Assembly (NCBI GenBank): GCA_045588325.1
Contig: JAZNEA010000037.1
Span: 1 to 14,176, forward strand
Origin: RGIG7378 sp045588325
GTDB lineage: Bacteria > Bacillota > Clostridia > RGIG7378
Reading direction: 5' to 3'
DNA length: 14,176 bases
Shown here: positions 1 through 6,586 of the stretch, piece after piece
Numbering within the stretch: position 1 is the first letter of the stretch
Layout of the letters: each line of letters begins with the position of its first letter
Notes under the pieces: generated by a model
Database searches by the model: none
What the model was told of the DNA's origin: nothing
What the model saw: only the letters and a program-made list of their open reading frames with translations
Translations under genes and position numbers: made by a program

Positions 1-108
1 GAGGGATGTGCCTCCCATGGGACACATGACGATGCGGTTCTTAATCTCAACATTGCCAATATTCCAGGGTGTAAACAGAGCATCATACTTCTTGTTCATT
101 TCACTCAT
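1..108 (-). CDS. NADH:flavin oxidoreductase / 2,4-dienoyl-CoA reductase-like (Old Yellow Enzyme family), N-terminal 36 codons only
   Basis: The gene runs off the left edge of the window. The visible start (ATG at 108-106) gives a protein beginning MSEMNKKYDALFTPW, followed by NIGNVEIKNRIVMCPMGGTSL. The pattern LF-P--IG---IKNRIVM--MG is the first beta strand of the OYE/FadH/BaiCD-type FMN TIM barrel. These enzymes typically use FMN (often also FAD and a 4Fe-4S cluster in the longer members) to reduce activated C=C bonds with NAD(P)H. The start is supported by an AAAGGA-like ribosome binding site at 120-125, 11 nt upstream. It is read in the same direction as the GH2 and transporter genes but is separated from them by a terminator, a repeat array and its own promoter, so it is probably a separate transcript. 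The substrate cannot be told from 36 residues. Confidence 0.8.
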   Translation of the reverse strand, partial: MSEMNKKYDALFTPWNIGNVEIKNRIVMCPMGGTSL

Positions 109-143
109 ATGGATTTTGTTCCTTTCTGTATGCATATATGCTG

Positions 144-170
144 ATTATATCAAAATCTCCGCAAATTCAA
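144..170 (-). promoter_or_regulatory. Predicted sigma-A promoter of the flavin oxidoreductase gene, extended -10
   Basis: On the minus strand there is a perfect TATAAT (149-144) preceded by TG-N, an extended -10. A TTGAAT -35 (170-165) lies 15 bp further upstream. The spacer is shorter than the ideal 17, which the extended -10 can compensate. Transcription would start near 137 and leave a leader of about 30 nt before the start codon. The tandem repeat array begins 8 bp upstream of the -35. Confidence 0.55.
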
Positions 171-177
171 CACTTTT

Positions 178-282
178 CGGTAACTTGGCGGGATTTTATT
201 CGGTAACTTGGCAGAATTTCATTCGGTAACTTGGCAGGATTTTGTTCGGTAACCTAGTGGGATTTTGTTCGGTAACTTGGCG
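178..282. repeat. 23-bp tandem repeat array, 4 full copies plus a 13-bp partial copy
   Basis: Exact 23-bp periods start at 178, 201, 224 and 247, each opening with CGGTAAC. A fifth partial copy starts at 270 and matches for 13 bases. The invariant core in four of the five copies is CGGTAACTTGGC, followed by a (G/A)G(G/A)ATTT(T/C)(A/G)TT segment; the fourth copy has diverged (CGGTAACCTAGT). There are no unique spacers between copies, so this is a direct tandem array rather than CRISPR. It sits between the GH2 terminator and the promoter of the flavin oxidoreductase gene. Such arrays occur as transposase-binding repeats at IS21-family ends and as iterated regulator sites. The sequence alone does not decide, and no transposase gene is present. 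Confidence 0.93.
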
Positions 283-302
283 AGCCACCTCACGCGGACG
301 AC

Positions 303-331
303 AAAAAGGCCACGCAATCAGCATGGCCTTT
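303..331 (-). terminator. Intrinsic terminator of the transporter-GH2 operon
   Basis: The arms AAAGGCCA (305-312) and TGGCCTTT (324-331) form a perfect 8-bp stem with an 11-nt loop. In the minus-strand transcript the stem is followed by five U residues (plus-strand A303-A307). It lies 24 bp beyond the GH2 stop codon, in the right place and orientation to end that operon. Confidence 0.82.
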
Positions 332-355
332 CGGTTTAGAAATAATGTTTTGTGC

Positions 356-2596
356 TTACTTCTTAGGTGCCTTAATCTTGTTGAGCTTGGCATTCATATC
401 CAGGAGTTGCTCCTTGGTGAAGTTGATGCCCATGGTGCCTACCATACCTGTAAGACGGATGAGTGTAAATCCTCCCATCATCTCCATCATGGCGTCATTC
501 ATCTCAAAGCCTCCGGCAACCTTGTCGCCCTTCTTAGGCATGAGCTTCATAAAGATGCCTGCCAGCAACAGCTTACCCTTAAGTGTGGACATAATGTCCT
601 TCATGGTGCTGTTAAGGGAAAGGTGGCCCTCAACCTCTGTGATGTCAAACCAGTTGAGAACTGCATTCTTCTCCTTAAGACGATAGGGCTCGTGGAACTC
701 CTCAACTCTGATGATAGTGCTGTTATCGCGGCACTCACCGGCAACTGCCTCAATCTTGCTCTCTCCCTCATTTGTCACATCGAAATAGAAGAAGTGATTG
801 TCGGATGTCTGCTTGCCAATGCTTACGCCGTTCACAAACAGCTCTACCTCGGGCAGGTTAGAGTATACAGTTACCTTTGTCACAGGCTGCTCACGATATA
901 CATAGCGCTTGCCTGCAATGTGTACGAATGGATCGTCTGTGAGCCATGCCTTGTATGCGTAGAAGGAGTCCTTCTTATACTTGCGGTCAAAGGTTACAAG
1001 GCCCTTATGGTTCTGGCCATTCTCGCCACCCTCGCTACGTGCGTCTGCACCAAAGTCAAACATGTTCCATACGTGAGTTGCCCACATGTACTTACGTGTG
1101 AACAGCTGCTTAATCAGCTCCTCATGGTAGTATGCCTGATACTCCTCTGTGTAGTCGCCCTGAGTTGGATTGCATGTGTGCCAGTCAAGGGCCTCACAGC
1201 CATACTCTGAACATCCGATGGGAAGATCTGGATGCTCTGCATGGAATTTGTCGAACCAGGGGCCGTTCATGCTGGTGTCTCCGCCGTACCAACCAAAGTA
1301 GTGGTTGTAAGAAACTACATCCGGGATCTCCAGGTAGGGCGAGTTGATGGGACATGGAGAAACTGCTGCAACTGTGGTGAGACGAGTCTTGTCCATCTCG
1401 TGGCACAGATCGTTGAGAATGCGGTGATTCTCCAGCAGGTCTGGGTCGGTGTCGCCCTTCATGGTAATCTCGTTGGAAAGTCCCCAAACTACGATGGAGG
1501 GGTGGTTGTAGTTCTGTGTGACCAGCTCCTTCATCTGAGAAATGGTGTTCTCTCTGCCTGTAGGCATATGCTGTGAAATGTAAGGAATCTCAGCCCAGAT
1601 TACCATACCTCTCTCGTCGCACAGATCGTAGAAGAACTGATCATGCTGATAGTGTGCCAGACGGATTGTTGTGGCTCCAACCTCGCAGATGAGGTCCATA
1701 TCCTCGATATGATGCTCAGGCAGCAGAGCATTACCAACGCCCCAGCGGTCCTGGTGACGAGATACGCCGCGGAGAGGGTATTCCTCGTCGTTAAGGATGA
1801 ATCCCAAATTGGGATCAATCTTGAATGTACGGCAGCCAAATCTTGTGGAAACAGTATCCAGAACCTGTCCGTTTTCCAGCAGTTCCAGTGTTGCTGTGTA
1901 GAGGTATGGATCCTTACGTCCATGCCACAGGTGAACCTCAGGAATGTCGAGAACAACCTTTGTATCAGCTGTCTCCTGAGTAGCAACTGTGCAGCCACAA
2001 GCTGCGTTGATTGTGTAGCGGATTGTCTGTCCTTCCTTAAGGTTGGTAACCCAGGTCTCAATCTCTACCTTGGCGTCCTGTCCAACAATCTCAGGTGTAA
2101 CTTTAAGTCCAGGTCCTCCGTAGTACTCTAAATCAAAGTGACTCTCATTGACGCATACGATATTGATGTTCCTGTAGATACCACCGTAGAATGTGAAGTC
2201 TGCGACCTGAGGGTAAACCTTATCGTTGGCGGAGTTGTCAACTGCGATTACAAAGAGGTTCTCTCTGTCAAGGTGCTCTGTAATGTCCACTCTCCATGTG
2301 GAGTAACCTCCATCGTGGTGAGCCAACAGCTTTCCATTAAGGTATGCGTCTGCAGAGGAATTTGCGCCATTGATCTCCAGGTAATAGCGATCTGTCTGAG
2401 GCAGGTCCATCTTGTCCAACTTCTTAGCATAGTATGCTGTGCCGCGGAAATAGTCGTTGCCACCGTCCTGGCCGTCGATGGCATTCCATGAATGAGGAAT
2501 GTTTACAAAGTCCCAGGTGTTGTGAATCTCGGTAGGGATCTCTGTGGCCTGTTTTGTAAATGCCCACTTGGCATTAAAATTATAAATGGTTCTCAA
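356..2596 (-). CDS. Glycoside hydrolase family 2 beta-glycosidase, probable beta-glucuronidase, with a C-terminal extension
   Basis: This 746-aa retaining exo-glycosidase has the normal GH2 order: sugar-binding jelly roll (about 1-150), Ig-like domain (about 155-255), catalytic TIM barrel (about 258-555) and a further beta-sandwich (about 560-635). The acid/base is E376 in WGLSNE and the nucleophile E464 in GCSEYG. An N-x-K motif (N529, K531), used to recognise glucuronidases that hold the substrate carboxylate, is present. However, the surrounding HVWNMFDFGADAR and KGLVTFDRK text is also common in GH2 beta-galactosidases. Glucuronidase is preferred because the gene follows a GPH symporter and lies beside a full glucuronate pathway. 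No signal peptide is visible, so it should act in the cytoplasm on imported glycosides. The last ~100 residues (about 645-746) are a Met-rich, helix-like extension absent from E. coli GUS. The start is TTG, chosen for the AAGGAGG at 2604-2610. Confidence 0.88.
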   Translation of the reverse strand: MRTIYNFNAKWAFTKQATEIPTEIHNTWDFVNIPHSWNAIDGQDGGNDYFRGTAYYAKKLDKMDLPQTDRYYLEINGANSSADAYLNGKLLAHHDGGYSTWRVDITEHLDRENLFVIAVDNSANDKVYPQVADFTFYGGIYRNINIVCVNESHFDLEYYGGPGLKVTPEIVGQDAKVEIETWVTNLKEGQTIRYTINAACGCTVATQETADTKVVLDIPEVHLWHGRKDPYLYTATLELLENGQVLDTVSTRFGCRTFKIDPNLGFILNDEEYPLRGVSRHQDRWGVGNALLPEHHIEDMDLICEVGATTIRLAHYQHDQFFYDLCDERGMVIWAEIPYISQHMPTGRENTISQMKELVTQNYNHPSIVVWGLSNEITMKGDTDPDLLENHRILNDLCHEMDKTRLTTVAAVSPCPINSPYLEIPDVVSYNHYFGWYGGDTSMNGPWFDKFHAEHPDLPIGCSEYGCEALDWHTCNPTQGDYTEEYQAYYHEELIKQLFTRKYMWATHVWNMFDFGADARSEGGENGQNHKGLVTFDRKYKKDSFYAYKAWLTDDPFVHIAGKRYVYREQPVTKVTVYSNLPEVELFVNGVSIGKQTSDNHFFYFDVTNEGESKIEAVAGECRDNSTIIRVEEFHEPYRLKEKNAVLNWFDITEVEGHLSLNSTMKDIMSTLKGKLLLAGIFMKLMPKKGDKVAGGFEMNDAMMEMMGGFTLIRLTGMVGTMGINFTKEQLLDMNAKLNKIKAPKK

Positions 2597-2603
2597 AGTA
2601 TTG

Positions 2604-2610
2604 CCTCCTT
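2604..2610 (-). promoter_or_regulatory. Ribosome binding site fixing a TTG start for the GH2 gene
   Basis: A perfect AAGGAGG on the minus strand sits 7 nt upstream of TTG (2596-2594). The first ATG in this frame comes only well inside the first GH2 domain, so TTG is the best-supported start. A TTG start may lower output relative to the upstream transporter gene. Confidence 0.85.
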
Positions 2611-2629
2611 AAGGGGTTTTATCGCGAAA

Positions 2630-2656
2630 TGGCAGACAGAACACGTCTGTCCGCCA
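2630..2656 (-). promoter_or_regulatory. Intercistronic hairpin between transporter and GH2 genes
   Basis: An 11-bp stem (2630-2640 with 2646-2656) encloses a 5-nt loop. The one irregular position is a G-U wobble in the minus-strand RNA (T at 2634, G at 2652), which argues for function in that transcript. It lies 32 bp after the transporter stop and 20 bp before the GH2 ribosome binding site. There is no U-run after it, so it is more likely an mRNA-stability, processing or attenuation element than a full terminator. Confidence 0.6.
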
Positions 2657-2688
2657 CTTCAAATATCAGGATGTTTTAATCGGCTATA

Positions 2689-4167
2689 TTATGCCTCTTT
2701 AGCAGCTCTGCGCTCTGCCAACTCTGCATTCATAAGCTCCATTGTGGGCTTGTCCAGGTTGTATACGAATCTGAGTGAAATCCACATGAAGATACCGCTA
2801 AAGCAGTAGAGTGCTGCAACCAACCAGCACATGCTGGTAGCTGTTGCCAGGGACTGTCCGCCTGTTCCCAGATCGGAAATGTAGCCCAGAAGGCCCATGA
2901 TCCACAGTACGATAGAGGGTCCAACGCCCTGTGCCAACTTACGGAAGAAGGAGTGCAGGGAGTAAACTGTGCCCTCTTCTCTGGATCCGAACTTCCACTC
3001 GTTGTAGTCAATAGCATCTGCCATGAGAGCCCAGGATACGCAGGTGTAAACGCCCATACCAAGGCCGAAGACTACGAGGGAAAGGATGTAAACTACCAGA
3101 GCCAAACCCTTGTTGGAAATCAATGGGAATACGAACATCAGAATGCCGCCAATCATGGATACGAAGGCAGAAATTGATGCAGCCTCCTTCTTACCAAACT
3201 TGTTAACCATCTTCTTAATGAAGGGCATGAACAAGAACATGGGCAAGAATCCAATGAGCTGTACCAAACCAGACATCTGAGCCTGGCCAAAGTATGTGGC
3301 GAACATGATTGTAACCGCAGTTGTTGCTGAGTTCATACCAAGGAACATTGCAACTGCTGCCAGTGTTGCACCGAGAGCTGCACGGTTCTTAAAGAACTTG
3401 CCAAAGGCATTGATAATGTTGAACTTCTCAGACTCGTTTGTCTTAACAGTCTGCTCGTCAACGCGGATTGTGATTGTCTTGAGCATGAACAGGAATGCAA
3501 TGAGTCCCAAAACGCCCATGATAAGAGCTGCGATGAAAACTCTGTCTCCCAGCAGAATCTCCTGCTGTACGCCTGTCTCAGGGTTCATAACGGGGTTGCC
3601 ATTTGCATCAAATACCTTCTGCCAGATCAAGATGGGAAGGATGATGTTAGGGAGCATGTTGCCAACCATGGAACCTACGGAACGCCATGTGGACAGCTGA
3701 GAGCGCTCACCAGCATCCTCTGTAACCAATGAAAGCATCGATCCGTAAGGAACGTTTGCGATTGTGTAGAATGCATCCCAGAACATATATCCAACAATGA
3801 ACAGAACTGCCTTAATCCACACCTTAGCATTGGGTGCTGGGATAAAGACCATGGCGCCAGCGACCAAAAGTCCCAGAGCACCAATTAAGATATATGTCTT
3901 GAATTTACCCATCTTATACTTGCGTTGGTCAGAGTCGATAACGCTACCAATCAACGGATCGTTGATTGCGTCCCAAATCTGAACAATTATCAACAAGATG
4001 GATAACAGACCTGTCTCCAGCATCATGTATGCCAACCAGAAGGTCTGAACAGTATTTTTGAGCGAAAAGCTCATGTTACAGCCAAAATCACCGGCTGCGT
4101 AGGCGATACAATCACGGATACCAAATTTGCGGTGACCGTTCTTGTCAAACTCTACTTCCTTTGCCAT
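2689..4167 (-). CDS. GPH-family (MelB-like) sugar:cation symporter, probable glucuronide/hexuronide importer
   Basis: This 492-aa polytopic membrane protein is rich in hydrophobic segments throughout, as expected for the 12 helices of the glycoside-pentoside-hexuronide:cation symporter family. The family hallmark WDAINDPLIGSVID lies at about residues 65-78. D66 and D70 match the cation-binding acidic residues of helix II in MelB, and the following basic loop (DSDQRKYKMGKFK) is also typical. It would import a hexuronide or glycoside with Na+ or H+ from outside the cell. The start at 4167 has AAGGAGG (4174-4180) 6 nt upstream. It is the first gene of a two-gene leftward operon with the GH2 enzyme, 92 bp apart, and is divergent from an AraC regulator. 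Exact substrate is inferred from context; GPH members also carry melibiose, xylosides and lactose. Confidence 0.88.
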   Translation of the reverse strand: MAKEVEFDKNGHRKFGIRDCIAYAAGDFGCNMSFSLKNTVQTFWLAYMMLETGLLSILLIIVQIWDAINDPLIGSVIDSDQRKYKMGKFKTYILIGALGLLVAGAMVFIPAPNAKVWIKAVLFIVGYMFWDAFYTIANVPYGSMLSLVTEDAGERSQLSTWRSVGSMVGNMLPNIILPILIWQKVFDANGNPVMNPETGVQQEILLGDRVFIAALIMGVLGLIAFLFMLKTITIRVDEQTVKTNESEKFNIINAFGKFFKNRAALGATLAAVAMFLGMNSATTAVTIMFATYFGQAQMSGLVQLIGFLPMFLFMPFIKKMVNKFGKKEAASISAFVSMIGGILMFVFPLISNKGLALVVYILSLVVFGLGMGVYTCVSWALMADAIDYNEWKFGSREEGTVYSLHSFFRKLAQGVGPSIVLWIMGLLGYISDLGTGGQSLATATSMCWLVAALYCFSGIFMWISLRFVYNLDKPTMELMNAELAERRAAKEA

Positions 4168-4212
4168 TTTGTTCCTCCTTTATAAAAATAGATCGGCTAA
4201 TCTTTTTTCTTA

Positions 4213-4240
4213 ATGATATTGACATTTGCCCCATTGTCGT
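4213..4240 (-). promoter_or_regulatory. Candidate promoter of the transporter-GH2 operon
   Basis: On the minus strand TATCAT (4218-4213) serves as -10, one mismatch from consensus. ACGACA (4240-4235), two mismatches from TTGACA, lies 16 bp upstream. A start near 4206 would give a leader of about 40 nt. A weak -35 fits a promoter that needs an AraC-type activator. This is a visual assignment only. Confidence 0.35.
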
Positions 4241-4283
4241 GAGTAATTATTTTTGTTATTTTGTGAATTTCTTTTGTAGCATG

Positions 4284-4311
4284 TTGAAATTTTGCATGTT
4301 TTTGATAATAA
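4284..4311 (+). promoter_or_regulatory. Candidate promoter of the first AraC regulator gene
   Basis: TTGAAA (4284-4289) and TAATAA (4306-4311) are separated by 16 bp in an AT-rich stretch of the 198-bp divergent region. They would start transcription about 48 nt before the ATG at 4366. Several other AT-rich hexamers overlap, so the exact -10 is uncertain. Confidence 0.35.
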
Positions 4312-4365
4312 TATTTCATGAAAGTAGGCTTTTTTCTGAGAAATTGACAAATTGAGAGGTCCTTT

Positions 4366-5592
4366 ATGTCATACGCTACGGAATTAGATTTCATAAGAAG
4401 AGTATTCTCCAAATTTCATTTGAACTTTTGCATAGTCAACCCATCTAACCCCATGGATCATAGGCCTGACCTGGGATTCAGAGAGCTGATCGGACGTCCC
4501 GAACTGTATAGGGATGATCTGTACTCCATATTTGAAGGTGCAGATGCCCGTACCATTTACCGAATTGTGGACCGTTTTAGTATGCACTATTTTTGCTTTT
4601 GGATTCCAGGGCAAAATACTCCTGAGCGCATGGCTGTGGCTGGTCCATATTTTGACAGGGCAGTAACACACGAAGAGCTGCTGGAATACCACGAGAAGGG
4701 ACATCTGCCACTCAATCTGATGTCTCGTATCGAAAAGGCTCTGTCTATGGTGCCGGTTTTCACCGACGCCTCCCCTATCATCAATGCCGTGGAGTCCTTG
4801 TACGACATAATATGGGGCAGTGGCAATTACAAGTCTGTCGATTCAGTATATGGATATAATTCCATAGATAGCGATATTTTCGATATAGATATTACACCTC
4901 GTGATGATAACCCCGAGTTGGAGATGCATGCACTGGAAATGCGTTACAAGCATGAGAACGCCCTCATGGAGGCTGTGGAGCATGGTCATATGCATAAGGC
5001 CAAGGCATTACTGCAGGCCTCTAATGACCTGTCCTTTGAGCACAGAGTCACGGACCCCCTCCGCAATATGAAGAACTATTGTGTCATCACCAACACACTT
5101 TTGCGCAAGGCAGCAGAAAGAGGCGGTCTCCACCCATACTACCTGGACAAAATTTCCTCTGCCATGGCCCGCAAGATTGAGGCTACATCATCTGTGGATG
5201 GCCTCACAAGTCTGATCCAGGAAATGATCATAGAGTATTGCAGAATGGTGCATAACTTTACAACAAAGAATTATTCCAAGGTTGTACAGGATACTGTTCT
5301 CTACATCAACACCAACCTGATGGCCGATCTCAGCCTCAGCGCATTGGCACAGACAAGACACATAAACCCCAGCTACCTCTCCTCCCTGTTTAAGGCCGAG
5401 GTAGGACTTACCATAACAGAATATGCCACCAGTCGCAGGATACAACACGCAAAGCACCTGCTGGCCTCATCCAAGTTGCAGATACAGACCATTGCTCAGC
5501 ACTGTGGCATATCAGATGTTAATTATTTTTCCAAAGTGTTTAAGAAGGTAACCGGAACTACCCCCAGGGATTATCGCAGTTCTCTGCTGTAG
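4366..5592 (+). CDS. AraC-family transcriptional regulator, non-cupin N-terminus
   Basis: This 408-aa regulator has a C-terminal double helix-turn-helix of the AraC/XylS class at about residues 305-405, with typical text LSLSALAQTRHINPSYLSSLFK, then IQTIAQHCGISDVNYFSKVFKK and the closing TGTTPRDYR. The N-terminal ~300 residues contain no cupin or response-regulator receiver that I can recognise. They are of the long, poorly described kind common in Lachnospiraceae, and include a helical segment near 230-295 (RNMKNYCVITNTLLRKAAERG). The start is set by GAGAGG at 4354-4359, 6 nt upstream. The gene is divergent from the transporter-GH2 operon and convergent with the second AraC gene, with only 7 bp between the two stop codons. 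It most likely activates the divergent transporter operon in response to a uronide, but ligand and target are inferred. Confidence 0.85.
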   Translation: MSYATELDFIRRVFSKFHLNFCIVNPSNPMDHRPDLGFRELIGRPELYRDDLYSIFEGADARTIYRIVDRFSMHYFCFWIPGQNTPERMAVAGPYFDRAVTHEELLEYHEKGHLPLNLMSRIEKALSMVPVFTDASPIINAVESLYDIIWGSGNYKSVDSVYGYNSIDSDIFDIDITPRDDNPELEMHALEMRYKHENALMEAVEHGHMHKAKALLQASNDLSFEHRVTDPLRNMKNYCVITNTLLRKAAERGGLHPYYLDKISSAMARKIEATSSVDGLTSLIQEMIIEYCRMVHNFTTKNYSKVVQDTVLYINTNLMADLSLSALAQTRHINPSYLSSLFKAEVGLTITEYATSRRIQHAKHLLASSKLQIQTIAQHCGISDVNYFSKVFKKVTGTTPRDYRSSLL

Positions 5593-5599
5593 CGCCACA

Positions 5600-6457
5600 T
5601 TACGTCCTGGTGTCAGAACACTCACCAGGGCTGGTTCCGTATTGGGCTTTGAACGCCCGGTAGAAATTGGCATAATCCCCAAAGCCACACTGTGAATACA
5701 CCTGACTGGGGGCCTGACCGCTAAGCAACATTTGTCTGGCAATAAGCAGTCTCTTGAGCATTATGTACCTGTACACGCTGGTGCCAACCACTCTGCTGAA
5801 CTCGTGTCCCAGATAATATTTGCTGACAAAAAACTTGCTGGCCAGAAGATCCATTGATAGTTGTTGGTGATAATTGTCGTTAATGTATGCGATCACGTCA
5901 GATATCAGCTGTGTACCCTTGGGCGCTACGGAGTGAGATACCTGCGTCGCCATACGGTTAAGCTCCACCACGAACTGCAGGAGCAAGCCCTTGGCATACA
6001 GATCACTGCAATAGGAGGGTTCATACCTCTCACGAATAAGGCTGGCCAACAAATGGGTAATATTAGACTGTTGGGATGGGGACAAGCGCAACAGATTCCT
6101 GTGAGATGGAAGGGTGTTGTCGAAACAACGTGTCAGACTGCTATCGCCATTTCCCAGGGCCTCAAGGTATGCCTTATCTATCCACAGTACGATGCGCTCC
6201 AGGAACGCATCTTTAGAATTAACCCTGGGCTGATGAATCTCCATGGGATTAATCAGCAACAAATCTCCCGGGCGAAGGCTATACACATGGCCCTCAACCT
6301 GGTAGTCCATGCTACCATCGAGAAAGAAATACACCTCGTAGAAGTCATGGTGATGAGGATCTACCCCTGCTGGTTGTAGGTCCTGATAATGGAAGATCTC
6401 AAAACTTGGCACTTGCATGTGCTGCCTGGGATCGAATCTCTGTGTTTGTCCTTTCAT
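5600..6457 (-). CDS. AraC-family transcriptional regulator with N-terminal cupin sensor
   Basis: This 285-aa protein has the classic two-domain layout. An AraC-type cupin occupies about residues 15-95; it has HHHDFYEVYFFLDG with H35-H37 and E41, then the PGDLLLINPMEIHQP turn. A C-terminal AraC HTH occupies about 183-280; it contains LSMDLLASKFFVSKYYLGHEF and then GFGDYANFYRAFKAQYGTSP. Cupins of this type bind a small sugar or sugar acid and shift the protein between repressing and activating states. The start is supported by a GTGAGGTGG-type ribosome binding site (6462-6470). It is divergent from uxaC across 129 bp, so it is the natural candidate to control the uxaC-kdgK operon in response to glucuronate or an intermediate. 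That target is inferred from position. Confidence 0.88.
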   Translation of the reverse strand: MKGQTQRFDPRQHMQVPSFEIFHYQDLQPAGVDPHHHDFYEVYFFLDGSMDYQVEGHVYSLRPGDLLLINPMEIHQPRVNSKDAFLERIVLWIDKAYLEALGNGDSSLTRCFDNTLPSHRNLLRLSPSQQSNITHLLASLIRERYEPSYCSDLYAKGLLLQFVVELNRMATQVSHSVAPKGTQLISDVIAYINDNYHQQLSMDLLASKFFVSKYYLGHEFSRVVGTSVYRYIMLKRLLIARQMLLSGQAPSQVYSQCGFGDYANFYRAFKAQYGTSPGECSDTRT

Positions 6458-6474
6458 AATGCCACCTCACAGAG

Positions 6475-6503
6475 AAAATACCGCAAGATTTACAATGTGT
6501 CAA
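6475..6503 (-). promoter_or_regulatory. Predicted sigma-A promoter of the cupin AraC gene
   Basis: The minus strand carries a perfect TTGACA (6503-6498), a 17-bp spacer and TATTTT (6480-6475), two mismatches from consensus. Predicted transcription starts near 6468, which leaves a very short leader of about 11 nt that begins inside the ribosome binding site. Strong elements suggest constitutive or autorepressed expression of the regulator. Confidence 0.65.
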
Positions 6504-6513
6504 GCTAAAAACG

Positions 6514-6534
6514 CAATTTTCCTTGTTAAAGTTG
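6514..6534. promoter_or_regulatory. Operator-like inverted repeat between the divergent regulator and uxaC
   Basis: The arms CAATTTT (6514-6520) and AAAGTTG (6528-6534) are inverted repeats (6 of 7 pairs) around a 7-bp centre. They lie between the regulator promoter and the likely uxaC promoter, where a shared control site would be expected. AraC proteins usually bind direct rather than inverted repeats, so this may be another regulator's site or chance. Confidence 0.3.
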
Positions 6535-6563
6535 TGATTTATACTTTGATATGTAATTAATTA
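6532..6563 (+). promoter_or_regulatory. Candidate promoter region of the uxaC-kdgK operon
   Basis: Two overlapping choices are visible. TATACT (6540-6545) is an excellent -10 without a good -35, and TTGTGA (6532-6537) with TAATTA (6554-6559) has a 16-bp spacer. A palindrome TAATTAATTA covers 6554-6563. The absence of a good consensus pair matches an activator-dependent operon. The uxaC ribosome binding site AGGAGG is at 6572-6577. Confidence 0.4.
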
Positions 6564-6586
6564 ACAGTATCAGGAGGAGCAGTGAT

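Noticed and set aside
8..229. 73-aa plus-strand open frame at the left edge
   Set aside because: It is antisense to the flavin oxidoreductase start and runs into the tandem repeats, with no ribosome binding site.
178..282. CRISPR array
   Set aside because: The units are directly adjacent with no unique spacers, and the copies are only 23 bp and diverge in the middle.
242..1210. 322-aa plus-strand open frame
   Set aside because: It is antisense to the GH2 gene, lacks any recognisable domain and starts inside the repeat array.
4344..4349. Perfect TTGACA as a -35 for the first AraC gene
   Set aside because: A -10 at normal spacing would fall on or after the start codon at 4366, so it cannot serve that gene.
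5606..5629. Hairpin near the convergent ends of the two AraC genes as a terminator
   Set aside because: The 7-bp stem lies inside the coding end of the cupin regulator and has no U-run on either side.
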